Source of the DNA: Luteibacter sp. SG786
GTDB lineage: Bacteria > Pseudomonadota > Gammaproteobacteria > Xanthomonadales > Rhodanobacteraceae
NCBI RefSeq assembly: GCF_011759605.1
Contig: NZ_JAAOYX010000001.1
Coordinates: forward strand, 1,364,001 to 1,428,000
Direction: 5' to 3'
Length of the DNA: 64,000 nucleotides
This document shows, in pieces, positions 52,386-60,668 of the stretch. The notes below the pieces were generated by a model. It worked only from the letters and a program-made list of their open reading frames with translations. It made no database searches and was not told the origin of the DNA. The position numbers and the translations under genes are program-made. Each line of letters opens with the position of its first letter. Within the stretch, counting starts at the first letter, position 1.

Positions 52386-52937
52386 GTGAACCACGATACG
52401 TCGCCCGTTCGCGTCCTGGTGGGGTCGCGCAATCCCGTGAAGGTCGGCGCGGTGCGCAATGCGCTCGCGCCGCTGTTCCCGGGGCGCCTGGTGGAATGCG
52501 AGGGCATGCATGCGCCGTCCGGCGTGCCCGACCAACCCATGAGCGCAGCCGAGACGCGCGAGGGCGCGATCAACCGCATGAACTTCTGCCGCCAGCACGG
52601 CGACGCGGATTTCTACGTCGCGCTGGAAGGCGGAGTGGACGTGACCGAAGACGGCCCCGGCACCTTCGGCTACGTGGCCATCGCCAGCGGCAACGACGTG
52701 TCGGTGGGTTGCAGCGCATGGCTGCCGTTACCGCCGGCGGTTTACGAAGCCTTGCTCGAAGGGGAGGAACTGGGCGATGTGATGGATCGCCTGTTCGGTA
52801 CCGTGAACATCAAGCAGCAAGGGGGCGCCATCGGCCTTGTCACCAACGGGCACGCCACGCGCGAAAGCGCGTACACGCAAGCCATGGTGCTGGCGATGGC
52901 GCCCTTCCTCCACCCGGAGCTCTACGGTCTCACTTAA
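52386..52937 (+). CDS. yjjX: Inosine/xanthosine triphosphatase
   Basis: A 183-residue house-cleaning NTPase. GTG start. The family blocks are RVLVGSRNPVKVGAVRNAL, GVPDQPMSAAETREGAINRM, FYVALEGGVDV and the C-terminal QQGGAIGLVTNGHATRES. It removes inosine and xanthosine triphosphate so that deaminated purines are not built into RNA or DNA. It follows pgm closely, so both are probably on one transcript. Its stop overlaps the convergent SDR gene by four bases. Confidence 0.92.
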   Translation: MNHDTSPVRVLVGSRNPVKVGAVRNALAPLFPGRLVECEGMHAPSGVPDQPMSAAETREGAINRMNFCRQHGDADFYVALEGGVDVTEDGPGTFGYVAIASGNDVSVGCSAWLPLPPAVYEALLEGEELGDVMDRLFGTVNIKQQGGAIGLVTNGHATRESAYTQAMVLAMAPFLHPELYGLT

Positions 52938-53683
52938 CGCATGCCGCCGGAGGCGAGCAGGAGTTCGCCGGTGACCCAGCGTGCGTCGTCCGTTGCCAGG
53001 AAGGTGACGATCGGCGCGATGTCGTCCACCTGTCCGACCCTGCCCAGCGGCGTCTGGCTCGTGGCCCAGGTCTCGAAGTCCGAGTTGGCAATGCCGGCCG
53101 ACTGCACGCCCTCGGTAATCACCATGCCGGGATTCACCGCATTGACGCGGATGCCGCGCGGGCCCAGTTCGCGGGCCAGTACGCCGGTGATCGCGTCCAC
53201 GGCCCCCTTGGTGCCGGAATAGACGGCGCTTTCGGCAGGCGTGAGGCGCGTGACGGCGGAACCGATGTTGATGATGCTGCCGCCCTTGCCGAGGTGCTTC
53301 ACGGCGGCCTGTGTCACCAGGATCGTGCCCAGTACGTTGATGTCGAAGATGCGACGATAATGCGCTTCCGTGATGGTCTCGATCGACGAGAACTCATAGA
53401 CGCCCGAGTTGTTCACCACGACATCGAGGCGGCCGAAGTGCTCGATGGCCTTCGCCACCAGGTTCTCGGCATCCGCCTGCTTCGACACGTCGCCGCCGAC
53501 AGCCACGGCCTTGCCGCCAGCGGCTTCGATATCGGCCACGACCTTGTCCGCACCGGCCTTGCTGGAAGCGTAGTTGACGATCACGGCTGCGCCTTCCGCG
53601 GCCAGCGCCTTGGCAATGCCTGCACCGATGCCCTTGGAAGCGCCGGTGACGATGGCGACCTTGTCTTTCAATTTGCTGCTCAT
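52934..53683 (-). CDS. SDR-family oxidoreductase (FabG-like)
   Basis: A 249-residue classical SDR from MSSKLKDKVAIVTGASKGIG. TGASKGIGAG cofactor loop, LDVVVNNSGVYEFS (NNSG in place of NNAG), INIGSAVTRLTPAE and AVYSGTKGAVDAI (YxxxK). The final VTGELLLASGGM is typical of FabG-like glucose or 3-oxoacyl reductases. The substrate is unknown. The frame extends upstream to 53776, but the ATG giving MSSK is the family start. It is divergent from zwf across a region rich in inverted repeats (53693-53749). Confidence 0.9.
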   Translation of the reverse strand: MSSKLKDKVAIVTGASKGIGAGIAKALAAEGAAVIVNYASSKAGADKVVADIEAAGGKAVAVGGDVSKQADAENLVAKAIEHFGRLDVVVNNSGVYEFSSIETITEAHYRRIFDINVLGTILVTQAAVKHLGKGGSIINIGSAVTRLTPAESAVYSGTKGAVDAITGVLARELGPRGIRVNAVNPGMVITEGVQSAGIANSDFETWATSQTPLGRVGQVDDIAPIVTFLATDDARWVTGELLLASGGMR

Positions 53684-53845
53684 GGGATATTTCCTTCGTT
53701 TCCGGCCCACCGTGGGCCCGTCTCCGGAAAGCATGGGGACGAACGAAGGACGGGTGTCATACCTTCCGGCGCACAAGAGCTATGCCTGGTGGTCAAGGGT
53801 GAAAACGGGTCTGCACCCTTGAAACGCACCCCGGGCACCTCATCC

Positions 53846-55345
53846 ATGCTTCCCATGAACAAGCCCACACTCCCCCTCGATCCGGTCGACCCGTTCGACT
53901 ACGTCATCTTCGGCGCCACCGGCGACCTCACCATGCGCAAGCTCTTGCCTGCGCTGTACCGACGCTTCGCGGAAGGACAGGTGCCCGGCGATTCGCGCAT
54001 CGTCGGCACCGCGCGGTCGCCACTGGACGACGAGACCTACCGCGAGCGCGTGCGCGTCGCCCTGCGCGAATACATCGGCGTCGACGAGATCGTCGATACG
54101 ACACTGAACCGGTTCCTTGGCATGGTTCACTATGTGAGCCTGAACGGCGCGGAGTCGTCCGGAAACTGGCCGGCGCTGGCATCGTTGCTGGATTCCGGCG
54201 CGGGACGGACGAAGGTTCGTGTGTTCTACCTGGCCACGGCGCCGGACCTGTATGGCGACATCGCGCGCAACGTGGCGGAGAAAGGCCTCCGTAGCGAAAC
54301 GTCGCGTATCGTGCTGGAAAAGCCGATCGGCACGGACCTCGAGACCGCGCGCAAGGTCAACGACGGCGTGGGGCGGTACTTCCCGGAAGGCAGCATCTAC
54401 CGCATCGACCATTACCTCGGGAAGGAAGCGGTTCAGAACATCATCGCGCTGCGCTTCGCCAATCCCATGCTCGAACGCATGTGGGACAGCGAGTCGATCG
54501 AGTATGTGCAGATCACCGCCGCCGAAACCGTCGGCCTCGAAGGTCGCGGCGGCTATTACGACGGATCGGGCGCGCTGCGCGACATGATCCAGAACCACCT
54601 GCTGCAAGTACTTACGGTGGTCGCGATGGAACGGCCGTCGTCCCTCGACGCGGATGCGCTTCGCGACGAAAAGGTGCGTGTGCTTAAGGCGTTGAGGCCA
54701 TTGGATCCCCGGAACCTGCATGCGAACGTCGCGCGGGGCCAATATGTGCAAGGCAGGGCGGGCGGCAAGCCCGTTCCCGCCTATCGGGAGGAACTTCCCG
54801 GCGAAACGCCGAGCAGGACCGAAACGTTCGTGGCGCTGAAGGCGGAAATCGACAACCCGCGCTGGCGCGGCGTGCCGTTCTATCTGCGGTCCGGCAAGCG
54901 CATGCCGGAGAAGGTCACCGAAGTGATCGTGCAATTCCGCCCCGGCGAACCGGGCCTCTTCGGTGAAGCACGGCCCGGCAGCCGCCTGGTGATTCGCGTG
55001 CAGCCCGACGAGAGCGTGACGCTGCCCTTGTTCGTGAAGCACCCCGGCCAGGGCTTCGGCCTGGAAGAGGTGGACGCGCTTTCGCGACCGGCACGGCCGG
55101 CGCAGGCTCGTTATCGCGACTCGTACGAAGGGCTGTTGTTGGACGCGGTGAAGGGCAGTCCGGCGTTGTTCGTGCGCAAGGACGAGACGGAGGCCGCGTG
55201 GCAGTGGGTCACGCCCATCCTGGAAAACTGGCGCGAAAGCGACGAGGCGCCGGACGCGTACGAAGCCGGCACCTGGGGCCCGGATTCGGCACGTGAACTC
55301 CTGCGCCGTTCCGGGCACCGCTGGGTGGAAGACGCCGCGGCCTGA
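53846..55345 (+). CDS. zwf: Glucose-6-phosphate dehydrogenase
   Basis: About 499 residues. NADP-binding [20 protein letters not shown]; active-site [20 protein letters not shown] with the substrate-binding His and Lys; [11 protein letters not shown]-type block ([20 protein letters not shown]) near the C-terminus; and [15 protein letters not shown]. It oxidises glucose-6-phosphate to phosphogluconolactone, feeding the pentose-phosphate and Entner-Doudoroff pathways and supplying NADPH. ATG 53846 and 53855 are both possible and neither has a clear ribosome site. The reading frame runs open far upstream by chance. No pgl/edd neighbours are seen. Confidence 0.95.
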   Translation: MLPMNKPTLPLDPVDPFDYVIFGATGDLTMRKLLPALYRRFAEGQVPGDSRIVGTARSPLDDETYRERVRVALREYIGVDEIVDTTLNRFLGMVHYVSLNGAESSGNWPALASLLDSGAGRTKVRVFYLATAPDLYGDIARNVAEKGLRSETSRIVLEKPIGTDLETARKVNDGVGRYFPEGSIYRIDHYLGKEAVQNIIALRFANPMLERMWDSESIEYVQITAAETVGLEGRGGYYDGSGALRDMIQNHLLQVLTVVAMERPSSLDADALRDEKVRVLKALRPLDPRNLHANVARGQYVQGRAGGKPVPAYREELPGETPSRTETFVALKAEIDNPRWRGVPFYLRSGKRMPEKVTEVIVQFRPGEPGLFGEARPGSRLVIRVQPDESVTLPLFVKHPGQGFGLEEVDALSRPARPAQARYRDSYEGLLLDAVKGSPALFVRKDETEAAWQWVTPILENWRESDEAPDAYEAGTWGPDSARELLRRSGHRWVEDAAA

Positions 55346-55487
55346 GCGCGTTCGTTGTCATGGACGGACGGTACGCGAGCCGGTAACGGCAGGGCCGTTG
55401 CAAGCGGGCGCTTTGCCCGCATTATGGGGGGAGCGCCGGCGAGGGCAGGGGCCCGACGCCGGCGATTCCCCCTATCAGGAGCCCTCC

Positions 55488-55949
55488 ATGTCCGACTACC
55501 GCAAGACGCCCGAAGCCCTCGCCAGGCTCACCCCGGAGCAGTACCGGGTCACGCAGGAGAGCGCCACCGAGCGTCCCTTCCACAACGCATTCCATGACAG
55601 CCACGAGCCCGGCATCTATGTCGACATCGTCTCCGGCGAGCCGCTGTTCTCGTCGCTGGACAAGTTCGACAGCGGTTGCGGCTGGCCGAGCTTCACGCAG
55701 CCGCTGGAGAAGGAGCACGTCGAGGAGAACGTGGACAAGAGCCACGGCATGATCCGTACCGAGGTGCGGTCCAGGCACGCCGACAGCCACCTGGGCCACG
55801 TCTTCCCGGACGGCCCGCGCGATCGCGGCGGCCTGCGCTACTGCATCAACTCGGCGTCGTTGCGCTTCATTCCCGTGGCGGACCTCGAGAAGGAAGGCTA
55901 CGGGCAGTACGCCAGCCTGTTCGCGAACGGGCAGGGAGGTGCGGCATGA
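55488..55949 (+). CDS. msrB: Peptide-methionine (R)-S-oxide reductase
   Basis: A 153-residue enzyme from [14 protein letters not shown] after CAGGAG. The core [34 protein letters not shown] and NSASLRFIP is MsrB. The catalytic cysteine is in RYCINSAS and the likely resolving cysteine in GCGW. The zinc-binding CxxC pairs of the E. coli type are missing ([12 protein letters not shown] replaces one), so this is the zinc-free form. It repairs methionine-R-sulfoxide using thioredoxin. Overlaps msrA by four bases (ATGA). Confidence 0.94.
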   Translation: MSDYRKTPEALARLTPEQYRVTQESATERPFHNAFHDSHEPGIYVDIVSGEPLFSSLDKFDSGCGWPSFTQPLEKEHVEENVDKSHGMIRTEVRSRHADSHLGHVFPDGPRDRGGLRYCINSASLRFIPVADLEKEGYGQYASLFANGQGGAA

Positions 55950-56449
55950 CGACCTCGCGCGCCATCCTTGCCGGCGGGTGTTTCTGGGGCATGCAGGACC
56001 TGATCCGCAAGCAGCCCGGCGTGGTCGCCACGCGGGTGGGCTACACGGGCGGCGACGTGCCCAACGCCACGTATCGCAACCACGGCACGCATGCCGAGGC
56101 CATCGAGATCGAGTTCGACCCGGCGAAGCTCAGCTACCGCAAGGTGCTGGAGTTCTTCTTCCAGATCCACGACCCGACCACGCTGAACCGGCAAGGCAAC
56201 GACGTGGGCACGAGCTACCGGTCGGCCATCTTCTACCTCGACGACGAGCAGAAAGCCGTGGCCGAAGACACGGTGGCCGACGTGAACGCGTCGGGCCTGT
56301 GGCCCGGGAAGGTGGTGACCGAGATCGCCCCGGCGGGCCCGTTCTGGGAAGCGGAGCCGGAGCACCAGGACTACCTGGAGAAGTACCCGAACGGCTACAC
56401 CTGCCATTTCATTCGACCCGACTGGGTACTGCCGCGCCGCACCGCGTGA
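55946..56449 (+). CDS. msrA: Peptide-methionine (S)-S-oxide reductase
   Basis: A 167-residue enzyme: [20 protein letters not shown] holds the GCFWG catalytic cysteine, then [20 protein letters not shown] and [20 protein letters not shown]. It reduces methionine-S-sulfoxide, complementing MsrB. Translational coupling by ATGA overlap should balance the two activities. It has no signal peptide, so it is cytoplasmic. A 16-bp hairpin follows the stop. Confidence 0.95.
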   Translation: MTTSRAILAGGCFWGMQDLIRKQPGVVATRVGYTGGDVPNATYRNHGTHAEAIEIEFDPAKLSYRKVLEFFFQIHDPTTLNRQGNDVGTSYRSAIFYLDDEQKAVAEDTVADVNASGLWPGKVVTEIAPAGPFWEAEPEHQDYLEKYPNGYTCHFIRPDWVLPRRTA

Positions 56450-56454
56450 TCCGA

Positions 56455-56492
56455 TGTCCCCGCCGGCTCTGGTATAAGAGCCGGCGGGGACA
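56455..56492 (+). terminator. Sixteen-bp hairpin after msrA
   Basis: TGTCCCCGCCGGCTCT (56455-56470) pairs perfectly with AGAGCCGGCGGGGACA (56477-56492), loop GGTATA. It is five bases after the msrA stop and ends only 20 bases before the kinase start. It is a strong terminator candidate, yet so near the next ribosome site that it may also set how much read-through reaches the kinase. Confidence 0.7.
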
Positions 56493-56512
56493 GCATCGTC
56501 CGGGGGGACGAC

Positions 56513-57589
56513 ATGGATAGCGCGAACGGGGACAGCCTGAGGCGATCCGACTGGCGACGGCGTGCCTATGGGTTCGGGGCGCTTCTCATCGTGGCGATCG
56601 GTCTGCTCCGTGCCACCAACCGCTACCTTATCGACGTGGCCAATCGCGAGCCCACGGTGTTCCTTCCGAAGCTTGTGGAGGAACTGACCGGCGCCGTGAG
56701 TTTCGGCGCCTTGCTCCCCCTCCTCTTTTTCGCGCTGCGCCGGGTTCGCTGGACCTGGTACACCCACGCCATGCTGTTCGCCGTGCTCTCGGCGGTGCAG
56801 ACCACGCTGATGATCGGCCTGCGCCAACTCGTGTTCGGCGCCATGGGCATGCCGGGCTTCGCCTATGGCGTCATGGTGTGGCGTTACCTGATGGAGGTGC
56901 CTACCCAGCTCTTCTTCTACGCCGTGATCGTGATGGGCCTCTGGCTGTTCGACCGCTATCGCGAGGGCCAGGTGCGCGAGCTGCGCGCGGCCCAGTTGGA
57001 GTCGGCTCTGTCCGAGGCCCGGCTGGAGGCGCTGCGCCTGCAGCTGAATCCGCATTTCCTGTTCAACACGCTGAATGCGGTGTCCGAATTGATGTACGAG
57101 CGGCCGCGGTTGGCAGACGAGATGCTGTCGCGCATCGGCGAGCTGCTGCGCGCGACGCTGTCCGCCACGGCGCAGGAGCACCGCCTGGCCGACGAGTGGC
57201 GGTTGGTGGCGCTGTATATGGACATACAGCGCGTGCGCTTCGGCGACGGTCTCGATGTTCGGGTGGAGAACGACCCCGCGCTGGACGAGTTGCGCATTCC
57301 CTTCCTGCTTCTCCAGCCGCTCGTGGAGAACGCCATCGAGCACGGGGGCGCGGGCGTCGAACGCCATGTCCTCATCGACGCGTCGCGGCAGGCCGGACAG
57401 CTGACGGTCCGCATCCGTGACTACGGCGGCGGCCAGTCCACCCATGGCGGCCACGGCATCGGCCTCGGGAACGTGCATGCGCGGCTGCACCATCTGTACG
57501 GCAACGAGGCCGGGGTGAGACTCGATCCGGTGGCCGAAGGCGGCAGTGTCGTCACCGTGTGGTTACCGGCGCGGCGGTGGGCTGCATGA
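56513..57589 (+). CDS. LytS/YehU-type membrane sensor histidine kinase
   Basis: 358 residues. Four hydrophobic segments (about 20-35, 60-80, 85-105 and 115-150) with no large outside loop, then the His_kinase domain: LRLQLNPHFLFNTLNAVSEL with the phosphorylated His, and HATPase with LLLQPLVENAIEHG and GGHGIGLGNVHARL. The stimulus is unknown; the sensor seems to be within the membrane. Its stop overlaps the LytTR regulator start (ATGA), the classic pair. It could also be reached by read-through from msrBA. Confidence 0.92.
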   Translation: MDSANGDSLRRSDWRRRAYGFGALLIVAIGLLRATNRYLIDVANREPTVFLPKLVEELTGAVSFGALLPLLFFALRRVRWTWYTHAMLFAVLSAVQTTLMIGLRQLVFGAMGMPGFAYGVMVWRYLMEVPTQLFFYAVIVMGLWLFDRYREGQVRELRAAQLESALSEARLEALRLQLNPHFLFNTLNAVSELMYERPRLADEMLSRIGELLRATLSATAQEHRLADEWRLVALYMDIQRVRFGDGLDVRVENDPALDELRIPFLLLQPLVENAIEHGGAGVERHVLIDASRQAGQLTVRIRDYGGGQSTHGGHGIGLGNVHARLHHLYGNEAGVRLDPVAEGGSVVTVWLPARRWAA

Positions 57590-58341
57590 CCTTGCGTGCG
57601 GTGGTCATCGATGACGAGGCGCCGGCGCGGGCCAAGCTACGCCGATACCTGGCGGCCAGCGAAGGGCTGCTGTGGGTCGGCGAAGCGGCCGACGGTCCCT
57701 CGGCCGTCGCGCTCGTTCGCCGCGAGCGTCCCGACGTGATGTTCCTCGACATCACCATGCCCGGCATGGACGGCTTCGCCGTCCTGCAGGCGCTGGGCGA
57801 TCCCTTGCCCGCGGAGATCGTTTTCGTCACCGCGCACGACGAGCACGCCGTGCGCGCCTTCGAGGTCCATGCCTTCGATTACCTGCTGAAGCCGGTAGGG
57901 CCCGAGCGTTTCGCCCGGGCCGTGACCCGATTGCTGGGAAACGTGAAACCCTCGCTCGACATCGCAGGGCGCGTGGAAGGACTCCTCGATGGCGCGCCGG
58001 TTCCCGTGCGGTACCTGGATCGCCTGCTCCTCCCGAGCGGCGATGCGGCCGAACTGGTCCGCGTCGAGCGGATCGATCGCATCGTCGCCAGCCGCAATTA
58101 TCTCGACGTGTTCGTCGACGGCGTGGCGCACCGGCTGCGCGGCACGCTGGACAGCATGCAGGGGCGCCTGAATCCCTCCGCGTTCGTCCGCGTGAACCGT
58201 TCCACGATCGTGCGCCTGGATGCGATCCGTCAGGTGCAGCCCTGGCCCGACGGCGAGCAACGCCTGCTGCTGGCCGATGGCGGACGGGTCACGTGGACGC
58301 GGCGTTATCTGGAAAACCTGCCTCCGGGCCTTTCGCTCTGA
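57586..58341 (+). CDS. LytTR-family response regulator
   Basis: A 251-residue protein starting MTLRAVVIDDEAPARAKLRR. Receiver: Asp9-Asp10, Asp55 in VMFLDITMPGMDG, Thr in VFVTAHD, Lys in DYLLKPVGPERF. The C-terminal LytTR DNA-binding domain shows RVERIDRIVASRNYLDVFVD, FVRVNRSTIVRLDAIRQVQP and GRVTWTRRYLENL. LytTR proteins bind direct repeats and control export, biofilm or carbon-uptake genes; no target repeat was identified here. Cognate of the kinase just upstream. Confidence 0.93.
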   Translation: MTLRAVVIDDEAPARAKLRRYLAASEGLLWVGEAADGPSAVALVRRERPDVMFLDITMPGMDGFAVLQALGDPLPAEIVFVTAHDEHAVRAFEVHAFDYLLKPVGPERFARAVTRLLGNVKPSLDIAGRVEGLLDGAPVPVRYLDRLLLPSGDAAELVRVERIDRIVASRNYLDVFVDGVAHRLRGTLDSMQGRLNPSAFVRVNRSTIVRLDAIRQVQPWPDGEQRLLLADGGRVTWTRRYLENLPPGLSL

Positions 58342-58347
58342 AGCGAT

Positions 58348-58364
58348 GGGAGGCGTGTCCTCCC
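58348..58364 (+). terminator. Short hairpin after the LytTR gene
   Basis: GGGAGG (58348-58353) and CCTCCC (58359-58364) flank a five-base loop and are followed by TT, six bases after the stop. A weak but well-placed terminator candidate. Confidence 0.4.
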
Positions 58365-58468
58365 TTGCGACATGGAACTCGTCCCTGCCGCGGGCGGCTT
58401 CGTCCCTGACCTGCCACAGCCGGCGCGACCCGCCGCGCAGACTCCTCCCACCCAAAGGAGGAACACCC

Positions 58469-59848
58469 ATGGCAAAGAAAACCTATGTCGTGGCCGGCGC
58501 GGCCATCGCGCTCGGCGTCGCGGCCTGGCTTGTGTGGCGGCCGGACCAGGCGATCCGCGTCGCCGCTGGGGTCGCGGCGCACCACGTCTGCTCCATGACC
58601 TACCTCAGCGGGCAGGACCCGAAAGAAACGTACGATCAGCTCGTCGTGCCGGTGCTGGGTGAAACCGTCGGCAGGCTGCTCAGCCCCCACGTTTCGCGCG
58701 ATACCCGGAGCGTGGAGGTGTCCGGTCCCTTGGGAAGCACGCTCGCCCGGGCGGATTTCACCCCGGGCTACGGATGCAGGCTCGCACTGCCGGGCAATGT
58801 CCCTTTGACGGCGGACACGACGAGGCATGTCGCCGCGGAGGATGGATTCGCCCCCGCCAGTCCCGTGGCCGCGTCGAAGCCCTCGATCGCGGCCGCCCTC
58901 GATCGCGTGTTCGCCGAGTCGCCCACGCAGCCCGTGAAGCATGTGAAGGCGGTGGTCATCGTCAAGGATGGCCACGTCATTGCCGAGCGATATGCGCCCG
59001 GCTTCGACCTGCACACGCCTCTGCTGAGCTTCTCGGTAGCCAAGTCATTCACCAATGCCTTCCTCGGTATTCTTGCGAAGCAGGGAAAGATCCGCCCGGA
59101 CCAGCCCCTGGGTGCGCCGGAATGGCAGGCGCCCGGCGATCCAAGGCGCACGATCACGGTCGAGGACCTCCTGCGCATGCACAGCGGCCTGGCGGCGGAA
59201 GAAGCCGAATCGGCCTACAGCCCAGTGGCGCGCATGGAATTCCTGCATGGAGACATGGCCGGCTATGCAGCGGCACAGCCTGCGAAAGAACCGCCGAACC
59301 GCAGCTTCGACTACACGTCGGCGGACACCGTGCTGCTCTCCCGGCTGGTGGGAGAGAAAGTGGGCGGGGGTGCGGCGGGCATGCGTGCATTCGCGCGGCG
59401 CGAACTCTTCGACCGGCTCGGGATGGGTGATGTCACCATGGAGTTCGACGGTCGCGGCACGTTCGTCGGCTCCACCTACGTGTACACCACGGCCCGCGAT
59501 TTCGCCCGCTTCGGCTTGCTGTACCTTCGCGACGGCATTGCGCCCGACGGCACGCGGCTCCTTCCCGAGGGATGGGTGGCGTGGTCGCGCGCATCGACGC
59601 TCGGTGCGCCTTACGGTGCGGGTTTCTGGACCAACGACGGTCCCAGTCTGCCGGCGAAGTGGCGCGTGGAGGCCGGGTTTCCCAAGGACGGGTTCTATGC
59701 GAGCGGCACGATGGGACAGCGCATCTACGTAGTACCTTCGCAGAACCTGGTGATTGTGCGCTTCGGCTATTCGGCGCCGCCCGATTACGGCATCGAGGAC
59801 GACCTGGCGCTCATCAAGGCATCCATCACGGCTACGAAGACGAACTGA
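58469..59848 (+). CDS. Serine hydrolase, class C beta-lactamase fold
   Basis: 459 residues from the ATG after AAAGGAGGAA. A hydrophobic segment at residues 6-21 (VVAGAAIALGVAAWLVW) suggests an anchored or exported protein. Catalytic SxxK is SVAKSF (Ser189, Lys192) and the second motif is DYTSADTVLL (Tyr-x-Ser). Late glycine-rich block GFYASGTMGQRIYVVPS supplies the HxG-like third motif. The domain resembles esterases and penicillin-binding-protein-like hydrolases (EstB group) rather than a resistance lactamase. It overlaps the convergent phosphatase gene by 17 bases. Confidence 0.87.
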   Translation: MAKKTYVVAGAAIALGVAAWLVWRPDQAIRVAAGVAAHHVCSMTYLSGQDPKETYDQLVVPVLGETVGRLLSPHVSRDTRSVEVSGPLGSTLARADFTPGYGCRLALPGNVPLTADTTRHVAAEDGFAPASPVAASKPSIAAALDRVFAESPTQPVKHVKAVVIVKDGHVIAERYAPGFDLHTPLLSFSVAKSFTNAFLGILAKQGKIRPDQPLGAPEWQAPGDPRRTITVEDLLRMHSGLAAEEAESAYSPVARMEFLHGDMAGYAAAQPAKEPPNRSFDYTSADTVLLSRLVGEKVGGGAAGMRAFARRELFDRLGMGDVTMEFDGRGTFVGSTYVYTTARDFARFGLLYLRDGIAPDGTRLLPEGWVAWSRASTLGAPYGAGFWTNDGPSLPAKWRVEAGFPKDGFYASGTMGQRIYVVPSQNLVIVRFGYSAPPDYGIEDDLALIKASITATKTN

Positions 59849-60518
59849 CGCCCCTTACCCGACCCCCTTGCTCCAGCAGCAGGAGGTCGGGCATGCGGTC
59901 GATGACGGCGACGGCGCCCGCGGTGCGAAGATCGAGCGATTTGCGATAGCCGTAGCTGACCAGCACGAAGTCCATGCCGGCATCGCGCGCGGCGAGCACG
60001 TCGCTCTCCGAATCGCCCACCACCAGGGTCTGGTCGATGTCGACCTTGGCCTGGGTGGAAAGGTAGCGCAGAGGGACCCCACTCGGTTTGCGTTCCGGCA
60101 AGGTGTTCGCGCCGACGATACCGTCGAAGTAGCGGAGCATGCCGCGCACCTCGAGCAGCGGGCGTACGAACTCCTCATTCTTGTTCGTGCAGACGGCAAG
60201 CTTCACGCCTTGCGCGTACAGACTGGCGAGTGTCTCGACGACGCCGTCATACGCAGGGCCGTCGAGCGCGGTCTCGGCATAGTGTTCGAGAAAGCCCGGC
60301 ATCACGTCGTCGATATTCGCGTCGCTGCCGGCATGCCGGAATGCGGAGGTGATGAGCTTGCGCGACCCCTCGCCGATCCATCCGGTGATTTCCGCCGTGT
60401 CGTAAGTCGGCAGCTTCCAGTCGCGCAGGGTGCGGTTGACCGCATCGGCAATGGCCGCTGCGCTATCGACGAGAGTGCCGTCGAGGTCGAAAATGACGAG
60501 GGAGTAGGGGAAGGCCAA
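59832..60518 (-). CDS. gph: HAD-family phosphoglycolate phosphatase-like hydrolase
   Basis: About 228 residues. VIFDLDGTLVDS carries the nucleophile and general-acid aspartates, LAVCTNKNEEFVRPLL is motif II, RKPSGVPLRYL motif III and LVVGDSESDVLAARDAGMDF motif IV. This matches Gph, which clears 2-phosphoglycolate made in DNA repair and oxygen stress; other phosphate esters are possible. No ATG fits; a TTG at 60518 with GGAACGAG at six bases is the likely start. The frame stays open far upstream on the minus strand only because of codon bias. Confidence 0.87.
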   Translation of the reverse strand: MAFPYSLVIFDLDGTLVDSAAAIADAVNRTLRDWKLPTYDTAEITGWIGEGSRKLITSAFRHAGSDANIDDVMPGFLEHYAETALDGPAYDGVVETLASLYAQGVKLAVCTNKNEEFVRPLLEVRGMLRYFDGIVGANTLPERKPSGVPLRYLSTQAKVDIDQTLVVGDSESDVLAARDAGMDFVLVSYGYRKSLDLRTAGAVAVIDRMPDLLLLEQGGRVRGVSSSS

Positions 60519-60668
60519 GGCGCTCGTTCCGGGGAAAAAAACGAATTCTACGCCGTTGTAGATACTATACCGTAAGGTGTCCGCGGTTCTCCAATGGCAA
60601 AAGGCAGGGCAGGAATCGGGTGCCGGCGTCGGTATAGTCGCCCGTCCCATCGCCCCGGGGGTACCGCC

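Noticed and set aside
52244-53845. Upstream in-frame extension of zwf over pgm, yjjX and the SDR gene
   Set aside because: Those three genes are well supported in other frames, and the G6PD fold begins after 53846.
60594-60668. ATG 60594 as the start of the DHA2 exporter
   Set aside because: It would add 25 arginine-rich residues unlike exporter N-termini, and it has a weak ribosome site; TTG 60669 is preferred, though not proven.
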